A DNA stretch of 64,000 nucleotides from Streptomyces sp. NBC_00190 (GCF_036203305.1 NZ_CP108131.1:1984001-2048000); one strand, 5' to 3'. Positions 16,798 through 25,387 are shown, counted from the first letter of the stretch. Notes: generated by a model not told the origin, from the letters alone. Translations and numbers: made by a program.

Positions 16798-17110
16798 CAG
16801 CACTCCTCGCAGCGCTCCGACAGGGCAAGCCGTACAGGACCGCCCTCGTTCAATCCAGAACGTCTCACGGTCACCCCTGCAACACCGGACGAACACTCCC
16901 ACGCTCACTCCTCCAGCCCCTGGAGCTCCCGCCTCTGGCGGGCAGGTTTGAGCTTGTCCCGCTTTGACGGACGGAGACCGATGCCGGGGCAGCCCGTGAA
17001 TCCGAAGCCCGTCGAAGGCGGATCATTTTGCATTGTTCAGAGAGAACTATCCGCTTGCCTGTTCTCCGAGAGTCGGAGAGTTGCAGAAAAGGGCGATCCG
17101 ATAGTTCGGT
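16798..17110. other. Intergenic region of the island
   Basis: A 313-bp stretch without a supported gene. It holds the promoter region of the secreted-protein gene and, from 17044, the inverted repeats described separately. Nothing else was recognised. Confidence 0.5.
17044..17107. promoter_or_regulatory. Nested inverted repeats upstream of the UTRA remnant
   Basis: GAACTATC (17044-17051) and GATAGTTC (17100-17107) are perfect 8-bp inverted repeats, and CTCCGA-GAG-TCGGAG lies between them at 17064-17078. They end three bases before the ATG of the UTRA remnant. A GntR-type operator or a recombination scar are both possible. Confidence 0.45.
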
Positions 17111-17494
17111 ATGCGTCTACGCATCGACCCCCAGGTGGCCCTGACGGTCGTTCGGGAGCGTGTCCGGTTTGTGGATCACGAGCCCTACGCCCCGGCCGAC
17201 AGCTACTTCCCGGAAGAGCTGGTGCGTGGCACTCCACTCATGAAGCCGGAGGATGTCTCGGCGCCGGGTGGGGTGCTGGCAGCCAGTGGCCTCTTCCGGG
17301 TGCGATACGTGGACGAGATCACTGTTCGCATGCCCACTGGTGTTGAGTCGGAGAGGCTGGACCTGCCGGCGGGGACCCCCGTCGCTGTTCATACGAGGAC
17401 GGGCCACGACAAGGACGATCGCCCGCTGCGTGTCATGGTGACAACGCTGCCGGGTGACCGCCACGTGATCCGCTACGACCTATCGGCGGACTGA
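17111..17494 (+). pseudogene. GntR regulator remnant: UTRA domain without the DNA-binding domain
   Basis: A 127-aa open frame matching the C-terminal half of a HutC-type GntR regulator: RVRFVDHEPYAPADSYFPEE, VRYVDEITVRMPT, LPAGTPVAVHTRTG and ending GDRHVIRYDL. The N-terminal winged helix is absent and the upstream sequence contains none in any frame I checked. No ribosome binding site precedes ATG 17111. It may still be translated as a ligand-binding fragment, since its stop overlaps the next start (TGATG), but it cannot bind DNA alone. Confidence 0.7.
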
Positions 17495-18198
17495 TGACCA
17501 CTCATGCTCACAGTGAAGGCGCCTCGCGCACGATGAACGCGGTACACACGGTAGAAGCGGCTCGTATCGACGGAGCTGAGCCTGAGCTGATCTGGTACAC
17601 GTCCTACGGCTCGAACATGCACCTGGACCGCTTGGCCTCCTACATCGCCGGCGGCGCCCCTCCCGGCGCCGCTCGCCGCTATCCCGGATGCCGCGATCGC
17701 CGTCCGCCGGTGCGCTCGGTCCCGGTTGAGCTCCAAGGCCGCCTGTACTTCGCCACGGAGTCTCCGGTGTGGACCGGCGGAAGGGGCTTCTACGACCCGG
17801 CGGCTTCAGGCCGAACGCGAGCGCGCGCCCACCTGGTGACAGCACAACAGTTCTCTGACATCGCTGCTCAGGAGATGTATCGAGAGCCCGGGAGCGATTT
17901 CGACCTCGCGGAGGTGCTGCGTTCAGGGCGGGACGAGTTGGGGCCCGGCCGGTACGAGACGCTGATCTGCTCCGGCGTGTTGGAACGCATCCCTGTGCTG
18001 ACCTTCACCGCTCCCTGGGGCGTGCGTGAAGTGGAGTGGGTGAAGCCTTCCGCTGCTTACGTGAAGTACCTGGCGGCAGGCATGTCGGAGTCCGGGGCAT
18101 GGGACGAGCGATCCATCGCCGACTACCTCTCGGAGTGTCCCGGCGCGGCCGGTCACTGGAGTGCGGACCAGATCGTGGTTCTCCTGGCGTCCACCTGA
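17494..18198 (+). CDS. Gamma-glutamylcyclotransferase-fold protein (often called histone deacetylase)
   Basis: A 234-aa protein whose motif LIWYTSYGSNMHLDRL (about residues 30-45) is the YGSNM substrate-loop motif of the gamma-glutamylcyclotransferase fold; the rest (FATESPVWTGGRGFYDP, AQQFSDIAAQEMYREPGSD) is a Streptomyces-type family often annotated as histone deacetylase without support. GGCT-fold enzymes cyclise gamma-glutamyl amines or related amides. The substrate is unknown. It directly follows the UTRA remnant, so the intact ancestor was probably a regulator-enzyme pair. ATG 17533 is an alternative start. Confidence 0.75.
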   Translation: MTTHAHSEGASRTMNAVHTVEAARIDGAEPELIWYTSYGSNMHLDRLASYIAGGAPPGAARRYPGCRDRRPPVRSVPVELQGRLYFATESPVWTGGRGFYDPAASGRTRARAHLVTAQQFSDIAAQEMYREPGSDFDLAEVLRSGRDELGPGRYETLICSGVLERIPVLTFTAPWGVREVEWVKPSAAYVKYLAAGMSESGAWDERSIADYLSECPGAAGHWSADQIVVLLAST

Positions 18199-18434
18199 CC
18201 GCGCGAGCCGCGGTCGGGCGGTCAGGTGTTGTGGGCACCCGCCTGTCAGTGCCACTGGCCGTGCGCAAACTTTCCCAGCGTTCAGCACGGGGCGTCTGTG
18301 TGCCGCCAGAGGGTGGCCGATGGCCACCGAAGACGACCATTGATGGCCGCTCCGGCGCTGGATAGTGCCGGGCTGGAGGATGACCCACCTGGTGGGGCAC
18401 CAGGATCCCTCGGGGCGAAGGGCTCGGCAGCCCG

Positions 18435-18475
18435 TTTCCTGAGCGGCTTCTTACCCCTGCCTTAACTGGAGCGTA
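18435..18475. repeat. Right copy of island-flanking direct repeat
   Basis: TTTCCTGAGCGGCTTC, TTA, CCCCTGCCT, TAAC and TGGAGCGTA match the copy at 13754 except for the inserted TTA and four bases. In this copy CCTTA (18460-18464) and TAAGG (18474-18478) make an inverted repeat with a 9-bp gap, which looks like a MerR-type operator. It may be the original LPMO upstream region, with the left copy created when the island arrived. Confidence 0.65.
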
Positions 18476-18559
18476 AGGATCACTTCCAGGGGCCCGAACC
18501 CGGCGGAACCCGTGGTTCGGGGGGCTAGCTTGGCCGGGCCAGGACAGGAAGGGCCGGAT

Positions 18560-18585
18560 GTGGCGCCGCCGGGGGGCGGCGCCAC
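18560..18585 (+). other. Stable hairpin in the LPMO leader
   Basis: GTGGCGCCGCC and GGCGGCGCCAC form a perfect 11-bp stem with a GGGG loop, ending 59 nt before ATG 18645. If transcribed it would form a very stable leader structure; it lacks a T-run so is not a typical terminator. Confidence 0.5.
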
Positions 18586-18644
18586 GGGGCCCGATTCCGA
18601 TTCCGCTGGCGCGCCCCTGCCTTGTGCCCGAAGGAGACCCACCC

Positions 18645-19694
18645 ATGTCCGCACGCCGCATCGCCACCCGTATCGCCGCAGTCGGCCTCGCCCCGCTCGC
18701 GGTGGCCGCGTACGCCGCCGCTCCCGCGGCCGCCCACGGCTCGATGACGGACCCGGTCAGCCGGGTGGCGGCCTGCTACGCGGAGGGCCCGGAGTCCCCG
18801 CGCTCCGCCGCGTGCAAGGCGGCGGTCGCGGCGAGCGGGACGCAGGCGTTCTACGACTGGAACGCGGTGAACATCGCCAACGCCGCCGGGAAGAGCAAGT
18901 CGCTGATCCCGGACGGCCAGCTGTGCTCGGCGGGCAACACCAAGTACAAGGGACTGGACCTGGCGCGCGCCGACTGGCCGGCGAGCCCGATGACGGCGGG
19001 CGCGCACACCTTCCACTACAAGGGGACCGCGCCCCACAAGGGTTCCTTCGAGCTGTACGTGACGAAGGACGGGTACGACCCGGCGAAGCCGCTGAAGTGG
19101 TCCGACCTGGAGCCCGCGCCGTTCGCGAAGGCGACCGATCCCGGTATGCAGAACGGCGACTACGTGTTCTCCGGCACCGTTCCCCACAAGTCCGGCCGCC
19201 ACCTGATCTACAGCATCTGGCAGCGCTCGGACAGCCCGGAGGCCTTCTACACCTGCTCGGACGTGGTCTTCGGCAAGGACAGCGGCGGCGGTTCGGACTC
19301 CAAGCCGAGCACCGCACCCAGCACCGCGCCGAGCACCGCGCCGACCGCCGCCACCCGCACCGGCACCGGCACCGGCACCGGCACCGGGCCCGGCTCGAAG
19401 CCCGGTACGGGTACCGCCCCCTCGGCCCCGACGGACCAGCAGATCGCGGCAGGTGCGGACAAGTCCACGGTGGAGCACGGCGGCCACGGCGACAACGACC
19501 CGAAGACGAACGGGCAGGCCGCGGCCACCCCGGTGGCGTCGCAGTCCGCGCAGAGCGGCAACCTCGCCGAGACCGGCGGCAACGGCGCCACCCCGACGAT
19601 CGCGATCGCGGGCGCCGCCACCCTGGCCCTGGGCGCGGCCGTGCTGTTCGCAGTGGCCCGCCGCCGCGCGGCCGGGGGAGCCTCCCGCCGGTAG
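18645..19694 (+). CDS. Cell-wall-anchored lytic polysaccharide monooxygenase (AA10)
   Basis: A 349-aa copper oxidase that cleaves chitin or cellulose chains. The signal peptide (1-30) ends AAA, leaving His31 as the mature N-terminus, first ligand of the copper histidine brace; the second is in the TAGAHTFHYKG region. The catalytic domain runs to about residue 205 with disulfide-type cysteines. A Ser/Thr/Pro and Gly-Thr linker follows, then LAETG at 307-311, a hydrophobic helix and RRR tail: a class E sortase (LAxTG) anchor. Most Streptomyces AA10 enzymes are freely secreted, so anchoring is notable. ATG 18645 follows GAAGGAG. Confidence 0.93.
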   Translation: MSARRIATRIAAVGLAPLAVAAYAAAPAAAHGSMTDPVSRVAACYAEGPESPRSAACKAAVAASGTQAFYDWNAVNIANAAGKSKSLIPDGQLCSAGNTKYKGLDLARADWPASPMTAGAHTFHYKGTAPHKGSFELYVTKDGYDPAKPLKWSDLEPAPFAKATDPGMQNGDYVFSGTVPHKSGRHLIYSIWQRSDSPEAFYTCSDVVFGKDSGGGSDSKPSTAPSTAPSTAPTAATRTGTGTGTGTGPGSKPGTGTAPSAPTDQQIAAGADKSTVEHGGHGDNDPKTNGQAAATPVASQSAQSGNLAETGGNGATPTIAIAGAATLALGAAVLFAVARRRAAGGASRR

Positions 19695-19709
19695 CCGGGA
19701 GGCTCCCCC
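19674..19709 (+). terminator. Terminator overlapping the LPMO stop codon
   Basis: GGGGGAGCCTCCCG (19674-19687) and CGGGAGGCTCCCCC (19696-19709) form a perfect 14-bp stem; the 8-nt loop contains the TAG stop at 19692-19694. It separates the LPMO gene from the convergent lipase gene. Confidence 0.8.
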
Positions 19710-19762
19710 ACGGCCGCCGGTCCGGGCCGCGGACCACGGACCTCGGGCCGCCTGTGCGCCGG

Positions 19763-20623
19763 TCAGTCGAAGACCGACGCGCAGGTGGTCCGTTCGGCGT
19801 GTGCCGGGTCGAGGGCGTTCAGCGCCTCGTGCCAGGCGATGCGGTCCGTGAGACCGATGGCGACGTGCTCCGAGAGGTCCAGGACGCACAGGTCCTGGAG
19901 TACGACGTTCTTCACGTTCGGCCCGTCCAGGAACGCGCTCCGGTACGGCGTGACCACCTCGTCGTACTTGGTCGCGATCACCGTGTACGTCACCCCGGGC
20001 ACGGTGTCCCCGCCCTCGTTCAGCTTGGTCTGGAAGGCGGATCCCGCGATCTGGTCGGCGAGGCCCGGGGTCGCGCTGCTGATCAGGTCCTCGGCCCCGG
20101 GGAAGTACGGGAGCAGTTGGGTGAGGCCGAGCAGGGTGGTGCCGTGGTTGTCGGGGGCGAGCCCGACGAGCGCGTTGACCTTGGGGGCGCCGCCGAGGTA
20201 CTTCAGGTAGTAGCGCGGCATCATGCCGCCCTGCGAGTGCCCGATGATGTCGGTCTTGGCGGAGCCGGTCGCGGCGAGCACCTTGTCGACGAAGACGGCG
20301 AGCTGGCCGGCGGACTTGTCGATGGGTCCGAGCCCGTTGAAGAAGGGCACGCCGGGCAGTTGCCCGTAGTCGAGCGAGTAGACGCAGTACCCGCGGTGCA
20401 CGAGGTACGGCGCGAGGCCGAGCCAGTTGTCGACGGAGTTGCCGAAGGTGCCGTGCACGAGCACGACGGGGCGCGGATGCGCGGCGGACGGCTTGCAGGA
20501 CCAGTTGTTCCAGCCGCTGCTGGGGGCGGACGCGGCCTGCGCGGTGCCGGTGGGGGCGACGAGCGCGGCGGCGGTGAGGGCGAGGACGGCCAGCGGGCGG
20601 AGCAGGCGTCTCCAGGGCAGCAT
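19763..20623 (-). CDS. Secreted triacylglycerol lipase/esterase
   Basis: A 286-aa extracellular alpha/beta hydrolase. Signal peptide 1-31 (to AQAA). The oxyanion region is VVLVHGTFGNSVDNW, the nucleophile elbow is IIGHSQGG with Ser near residue 128, and the late His is in SEHVAIGLTDR with Asp upstream in TKYDEVVTP. Four or more cysteines (NWSCKPS, RGYCVYS, DLCVLD, TTCASVF) suggest disulfides. This is the LipA-like Streptomyces family. ATG 20623 follows AAGGAG with an 8-nt spacer. A CRP-type palindrome lies 55 bp upstream. Confidence 0.93.
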   Translation of the reverse strand: MLPWRRLLRPLAVLALTAAALVAPTGTAQAASAPSSGWNNWSCKPSAAHPRPVVLVHGTFGNSVDNWLGLAPYLVHRGYCVYSLDYGQLPGVPFFNGLGPIDKSAGQLAVFVDKVLAATGSAKTDIIGHSQGGMMPRYYLKYLGGAPKVNALVGLAPDNHGTTLLGLTQLLPYFPGAEDLISSATPGLADQIAGSAFQTKLNEGGDTVPGVTYTVIATKYDEVVTPYRSAFLDGPNVKNVVLQDLCVLDLSEHVAIGLTDRIAWHEALNALDPAHAERTTCASVFD

Positions 20624-20677
20624 CGTGTGATCTCCTTGCGGATCGACTCAAGGGGATGGAGCGTGGGGGTTCGTCCC

Positions 20678-20691
20678 GTGATCCGGATCAC
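20678..20691. promoter_or_regulatory. CRP-type palindrome upstream of the lipase gene
   Basis: GTGATCCGGATCAC is a perfect 14-bp palindrome and fits GTGA-N6-TCAC, the CRP/FNR family half-site pattern. It lies 55-68 bp before the lipase start. A candidate site for the Streptomyces Crp protein or another dimeric regulator. Confidence 0.5.
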
Positions 20692-20792
20692 AAGGGGGAG
20701 CTGCTGACGCTAAATTACGGGTGAGTAGCAACACTGGGAAGTTACGCGTCGGTAAAAACTCGCGTGTCGGGCGATCCTCTGGTGGTACGCGG

Positions 20793-21800
20793 TCACGCCG
20801 CGAGCGTGCCGCGGGCGATGGCCTGCGGTCCGAAGCGGGCGCGGACGCGGTCCGTGACGGCTTCCAGGCGGCGGGCCTTCTCGTCCTCGGGGTCCAGACT
20901 GAGCTGCCGCGTGGCCCGTTCGGCCGGGGTCAGGTCCTCGGCCCGCAGGGACAGCGCCCGGACCCGGGCCCGCTGCAGGCCCAGCCCGGCGTACAGGGCG
21001 TAGGCCGTGGCGGTCAAGGCGGCGGAGTGCGCGGTGGGTTCGGCCAGGGTGCGGGTCCGCGTGAGCGTGGTGCGGTCGGCGCAGCGGACGGTGAGCGAGA
21101 GGGTGCGGCAGACCTGCCCCGGGCCCTGTCCTTGTGTACGAAGGGTACGGAGCTTCGCGCCCAGCTCTTCCGTCAGCGAGAGCAGGGCCCGCCGGTGCCG
21201 TACGGGATCCAGCTCGTCCCGTTCGAAGGCCCGCTCGGCGGCGACGGCGCGGGCGGCCGCGCCCGGCCGGACGGGGGTCCGGTCGATCCCGAGGGCGCGC
21301 TCCTGCACCTCGCGGCCGAGCCGGGCGCCGAGGATCCGCCGCAGGGCGGCGGGCGGGGCGGCGGCGACCCTGCCGACGGAGTCGAGGCCGTAGGAGCACA
21401 GGGTGCGGGCGGCCTTGGGGCCGACGCCGTCGAGGGCGGTGACCGGCTTGCCGGCCAGGAACCCGGCCGCGGCGGCGGGCTCGTCGGGGATCACCAGGGT
21501 CGCCCCGGGCCGGGCCTCGCGGGCCGCCGCCCGGGCCAGCATGGGGTTGCCGGCCACGCCGACGGAGGCGTCCACGCCGTACAGGGCGAGGGCCCGGACC
21601 CGGATCACGGAGGCCAGCCCGGCGGCGTCGCAGCCGAAGTACCGCAGCGCGGCCCGGACATCGGCGAGGGCCGCGTCGGGCGGCAGGGCCTGCACGGCCG
21701 GGGTGATCCCGCCGAGCAGCGCGAGCACCCCGGCGTACGCGTCCGCCCCGAGCGGACCGCCGTCGGCGGGGTGCAGCCGCAGGCACATCACGGTACTCAT
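20793..21800 (-). CDS. imuB: ImuB-like Y-family polymerase homolog, probably non-catalytic
   Basis: A 335-aa protein with the C-terminal two thirds of a Y-family polymerase: helix-hairpin-helix VTALDGVGPKAARTLCSYG, a thumb region and a little-finger domain (ARAVAAERAFERDEL). The palm region lacks the first-strand Asp (no DxNxFFA) and the SxDE motif, as in ImuB, which recruits DnaE2 and the beta clamp to lesions instead of polymerising. It overlaps the dnaE2 stop by four bases. QLSLDPEDEK near the C-terminus may be a clamp-binding segment. Confidence 0.82.
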   Translation of the reverse strand: MSTVMCLRLHPADGGPLGADAYAGVLALLGGITPAVQALPPDAALADVRAALRYFGCDAAGLASVIRVRALALYGVDASVGVAGNPMLARAAAREARPGATLVIPDEPAAAAGFLAGKPVTALDGVGPKAARTLCSYGLDSVGRVAAAPPAALRRILGARLGREVQERALGIDRTPVRPGAAARAVAAERAFERDELDPVRHRRALLSLTEELGAKLRTLRTQGQGPGQVCRTLSLTVRCADRTTLTRTRTLAEPTAHSAALTATAYALYAGLGLQRARVRALSLRAEDLTPAERATRQLSLDPEDEKARRLEAVTDRVRARFGPQAIARGTLAA

Positions 21801-24800
21801 CCCGCGCTCCCCGGGCTGGAGTGCCACAGCTTGCGTCCGGTCGCGGGGCCGGAGCCCGGCGGCTGGAGGTCGGCCCAGGGGTTCATCTCGTACCCCGTGG
21901 ACAGCCGGATGCGGCGGCCCGGGCCGGCGGGCCCGGGCGTGGCGGGCAGCTGCTCCGCGAGCCGGGCCGCGACCGCGTCCAGCCCGCCGGCCGCCCGCAG
22001 TTCCACCAGCTCGGCCAGGTTCCAGGCCGCCGCCCCGACCACGCTCAGGCTCTGCGGGCCCCGCCGCTGCACGACGCCCCGCACCAGCAGCAGGAAGGAG
22101 TGGAAGACGGTGTGTGCGCAGGCCTCGTGGCTGTCGTCGAAGAAGGCCAGGTCGACCAGGCCCGTCCCGTCGTCCAGCGTGGTGAAGATGACCCGCTTCC
22201 CGGACCGGATCGGCGGGGTCTGGGTGGCCGCCTTGGCCCCCGCGACCAGGACCGTCTGCCCGTGCCCGGCATCCCGCAGCCGCCGTGCCGGGATCACCCC
22301 GAGCTCGGCCAGGAAGGCGTGGTGGTCCGCCATCAGGTGCCGCGAGGCGTCCATGCCGAGGACGCCCAGCTCCGCGCTGAGCCGCTCCGCGTCGGTCAGG
22401 TCGGGCAGCCCGACGGAGGCCGTGGACCGGCCGCCCTCCAAGGGGAGTTGAGGACCACGTACGCCGGCCGCCCGCTGCGCCCCGTGCAGTTCGGTCAAGT
22501 GCAGCAGCAGGTCGCGCCGGTTGGCGCCGAAAGCGTCCAACGCCCCGACCTGCGCGAGGCGTTCGGCCACCGGGCGGCCCGGGTGCGCCCGGTCCCAGAA
22601 GTCGCGCAGGGAGGCGTACGGCCGTCCGGCCTCGATCCGGCCCGCCTCGGCCTCGCTGATGCCGTGGACGTCGGACAGCCCGAGCCGCAATCCCCACACC
22701 CGAGGCGCATCGGACACCAGTTCGATACGATGGGCGGCCGCCGACCGGTTCACGTCCAGCGGCAGCACGGGCACGCCCCGCCGCCGTGCGTCCGCCAGCA
22801 GCAGCCGCTTCGGGTACATGCCCGGATCGTGGGTGAGCAGCCCGGCGTAGAAGGCCGCCGGGTGGTGCGCCTTCAGCCACGCGGACTGGTAGGTGGGCAC
22901 CGCGAAGGCCACCGCGTGCGCCTTGCAGAATCCGTAGCTGCCGAAGGCCTCCACGATCTCCCAGGCCCGGCCGACCACTTCCACCGGATAGCCGCGCTCG
23001 CCCGCCTTCGCCGCGAACCAGACCTTGATCCGCCCCTGCGACTGCGGGTCGGACAGCCCGCGCCGCACCCGGTCCGCCTCGTCCCGCCCGCAGCCGGTCA
23101 TGATGTTCACGATCTCGATGATCTGCTCGTGGAAGACCACCACCCCGTACGTCTCGCGCAGCGCGTCCGCCAGGTCCGGGTGCGGGAAGCGCACCGGCGC
23201 CCGCCCGTGCCGGGCCTCGATGAAGGGCCGCACCATGTCGGCCGCCACCGGCCCCGGCCGGAAGAGGGAGATGTCGACCACCAGGTCGTGGAAGGTCGAC
23301 GGCTGGAGCCGTCCCACCAGGTCCCGCTGACCGGGGGACTCGATCTGGAAGCAGCCCAGTGTCTCGGCCGAGCGGATCAGCTCGTACGTGGCCCGGTCGC
23401 CCGGCGGTACCTGCGCCGGGTCGTCCAGGTCCAGCTCCTCCCCCGTGCCGCGCCGGATCTCCGCGACGGCGTGCGCCATCGCGGACTGCATCCGTACGCC
23501 CAGCACGTCGAGTTTGAGCAGCCCGAGGTCCTCCACGTCGTCCTTGTCGAACTGGGACATGGGGAAGCCCTCGCCGCTGGTGGGCACCACGGGGGTACGG
23601 GCGAGCAGGGAGGCGTCGGAGAGCAGCACCCCGCACGGGTGCATGGCGATCCCGCGCGGCAGCGCGTCGAGCGATTCGACGAGCTCCCACAGCCGCCCGT
23701 ACGACTCCCCGCGCACGTCGCGCAGTTCGGGGAGCTCCTCCAGCGCGGCGCGGGCGTCGCGGGCCCGGATGTGCGGGAAGGCCTTGGCGAGCCGGTCGAC
23801 GGCGGCCGGGTCCATGGACAGGGCGGCGCCGACGTCGCGGATGGCGTGCCGGACCCGGTAGGTCTCAGGCATGGAGACGGTGGCGACGCGCTCGGTGCCG
23901 AACCGCTCCATGATCCGCCGGTAGACCTCCAGCCGGCGGGCGGACTCCACGTCGATGTCGATGTCGGGCAGGACGCGCCGGCGCTTGGACAGGAAGCGCT
24001 CCATCAGCAGGCCGTGCTCGACGGGGTCGGCGTGCGCGATGCCCAGCAGGTGGTTGACGAGGGAGCCGGCGCCGGAGCCGCGGGCGGCCACACGGATGCC
24101 CATCACCCGTACGTCGTCGACCACTTGGGCGACCGTCAGGAAGTACGAGGCGAAGCCGTGGTAGGCGATGATGTCGAGCTCGTGGTGCATCCGCTCCCAG
24201 TACGCGGGGTCGTCCGCGTATCCGCGCAGCACCATGCCGGCCGAGGCGCGGGAGGCGAGGACCCGCTGGGCGCTGCGGTGGGCCGCGCCGACGAGGCGGG
24301 CCTCGGGGAAGTGCACGGATCCCATCCCGAGGTCGTCCTCGGGGTCCACGGAGCAGGCCTCGGCGGTGTGCCGGGTCTCCGCGAGGAGGCGCCGCGCGTC
24401 GGCGGGGCGCAGGCCGGCGGCCCGGGCGATGCGGTCGGCGGCCTCGGCCATGGCGCCGGGGTCCTTGAGCCAGCGTTCGCCGCTGTCGAGGGAGGCGCGG
24501 GGGTCGATGGGGACCAGGCGGCGGGCCGCGTCGAGGATGTCGGCGACCGGGCCCTGGCCGGGGTCGGCGTAGCGGACGGCGTTGGTCAGCACGGCCGGGA
24601 CGCCCTGCTCGGCGGCGAAGCCGACGGTACGGGCGGCCAGCCGGAGCGATCCGGGTCCGGTGCCGGTGCGGCCGTGGTGGACGGCTTCCAGGCGCAGGGA
24701 GTCGCCGAAGACCTCCCGCCAGGGCGCGAGCAGCCGGGCGGCCCGGTCGGGGCGGCCCGCGGCGAGCGCCCGCCCCGTCTCGGAGCCGGGCCCGAGCAGG

Positions 24801-25318
24801 ACGAAGACGCCCTCGCCGCGCAGGGCGCTCCAGGGCAGCACCGGCTGCCGTCCCGCGTCCCCGGCCCCGACCCCCGCGTGGGCGGCAGTGACCATCCGGC
24901 ACAGCTCGGCCCATCCGGTGGCCCCGTCGCGGGCGAGGAACACCGCGCGCGGAGCCGATTCGTCGATGAAGGCCCCGCCCTTGACGGGGTTGCGCCGCCG
25001 GTACGAGGCCTCGGCGGAACCGGCCGGCCCAGTCGTTCCCGACCCGGCCGGGCCCCCCGACCCGGCCGAGCCCGCGGCGGGCGGTCCGGCGGGCGACGCG
25101 GCAGGCGACACGGCCAGGTCCACACCGAACAGGGGCCGGATGCCGGCCTTCGCGGACGCCTTGGCGAACCGGACCGCGCCCGCCAGGGTGTCGCGGTCGG
25201 TCAGGGCGAGGGCGTCCATGCCCCGCTCGGCGGCACGCTCCGCCAGTCGTTCCGGGTGCGAGCCTCCGTAGCGCATGGAGAACCCCGAAACGGTGTGCAG
25301 ATGCGTAAAACCGGGCAC
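21797..25318 (-). CDS. dnaE2: Error-prone DNA polymerase DnaE2
   Basis: A 1173-aa C-family polymerase for translesion synthesis. The N-terminal PHP domain opens with FTHLHTVSGFSMRYG; the palm has LPDIDIDVE (about 449-457), two of the three catalytic Asp; conserved FSQFDKDDVEDLGLLKLD-like and GSYGFCKAHAVAFA segments follow, then an OB fold. The residues 120-145 insert is Gly/Ala-rich (AASPAGPPAAGSAGSGG). GTG 25318 is chosen because AGGAGG lies 6 nt upstream; ATG 25366 is in frame but poorly placed. It forms an operon with imuB and carries a LexA-like site upstream. Confidence 0.95.
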   Translation of the reverse strand: MPGFTHLHTVSGFSMRYGGSHPERLAERAAERGMDALALTDRDTLAGAVRFAKASAKAGIRPLFGVDLAVSPAASPAGPPAAGSAGSGGPAGSGTTGPAGSAEASYRRRNPVKGGAFIDESAPRAVFLARDGATGWAELCRMVTAAHAGVGAGDAGRQPVLPWSALRGEGVFVLLGPGSETGRALAAGRPDRAARLLAPWREVFGDSLRLEAVHHGRTGTGPGSLRLAARTVGFAAEQGVPAVLTNAVRYADPGQGPVADILDAARRLVPIDPRASLDSGERWLKDPGAMAEAADRIARAAGLRPADARRLLAETRHTAEACSVDPEDDLGMGSVHFPEARLVGAAHRSAQRVLASRASAGMVLRGYADDPAYWERMHHELDIIAYHGFASYFLTVAQVVDDVRVMGIRVAARGSGAGSLVNHLLGIAHADPVEHGLLMERFLSKRRRVLPDIDIDVESARRLEVYRRIMERFGTERVATVSMPETYRVRHAIRDVGAALSMDPAAVDRLAKAFPHIRARDARAALEELPELRDVRGESYGRLWELVESLDALPRGIAMHPCGVLLSDASLLARTPVVPTSGEGFPMSQFDKDDVEDLGLLKLDVLGVRMQSAMAHAVAEIRRGTGEELDLDDPAQVPPGDRATYELIRSAETLGCFQIESPGQRDLVGRLQPSTFHDLVVDISLFRPGPVAADMVRPFIEARHGRAPVRFPHPDLADALRETYGVVVFHEQIIEIVNIMTGCGRDEADRVRRGLSDPQSQGRIKVWFAAKAGERGYPVEVVGRAWEIVEAFGSYGFCKAHAVAFAVPTYQSAWLKAHHPAAFYAGLLTHDPGMYPKRLLLADARRRGVPVLPLDVNRSAAAHRIELVSDAPRVWGLRLGLSDVHGISEAEAGRIEAGRPYASLRDFWDRAHPGRPVAERLAQVGALDAFGANRRDLLLHLTELHGAQRAAGVRGPQLPLEGGRSTASVGLPDLTDAERLSAELGVLGMDASRHLMADHHAFLAELGVIPARRLRDAGHGQTVLVAGAKAATQTPPIRSGKRVIFTTLDDGTGLVDLAFFDDSHEACAHTVFHSFLLLVRGVVQRRGPQSLSVVGAAAWNLAELVELRAAGGLDAVAARLAEQLPATPGPAGPGRRIRLSTGYEMNPWADLQPPGSGPATGRKLWHSSPGSAG

Positions 25319-25387
25319 CCGCGGCCTCCTGCTTCGCTCGATGAACCTCCCCCCGTCATCCACCATAGAGCAATTCGAATATCCGTG

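Larger units (their letters stand above)
18199..18644. other. Non-coding stretch before the LPMO gene
   Basis: 446 bp with no supported gene. It contains GGTGGCC-GAT-GGCCACC (18312-18328), the right-hand flanking repeat (18435-18475) and a strong hairpin (18560-18585). The LPMO promoter must lie here. No DasR-type ACTGGTCTAGACCAGT site was seen. Confidence 0.6.

Noticed and set aside
17494..18198. Histone deacetylase
   Set aside because: The usual annotation for this family has no support in sequence: zinc-binding HD motifs are absent and YGSNM indicates a gamma-glutamylcyclotransferase fold.
20793..23690. A 965-codon minus-strand frame covering imuB and much of dnaE2
   Set aside because: The true gene begins at ATG 21800, where it overlaps the dnaE2 stop; upstream of it the frame is a shadow of dnaE2.
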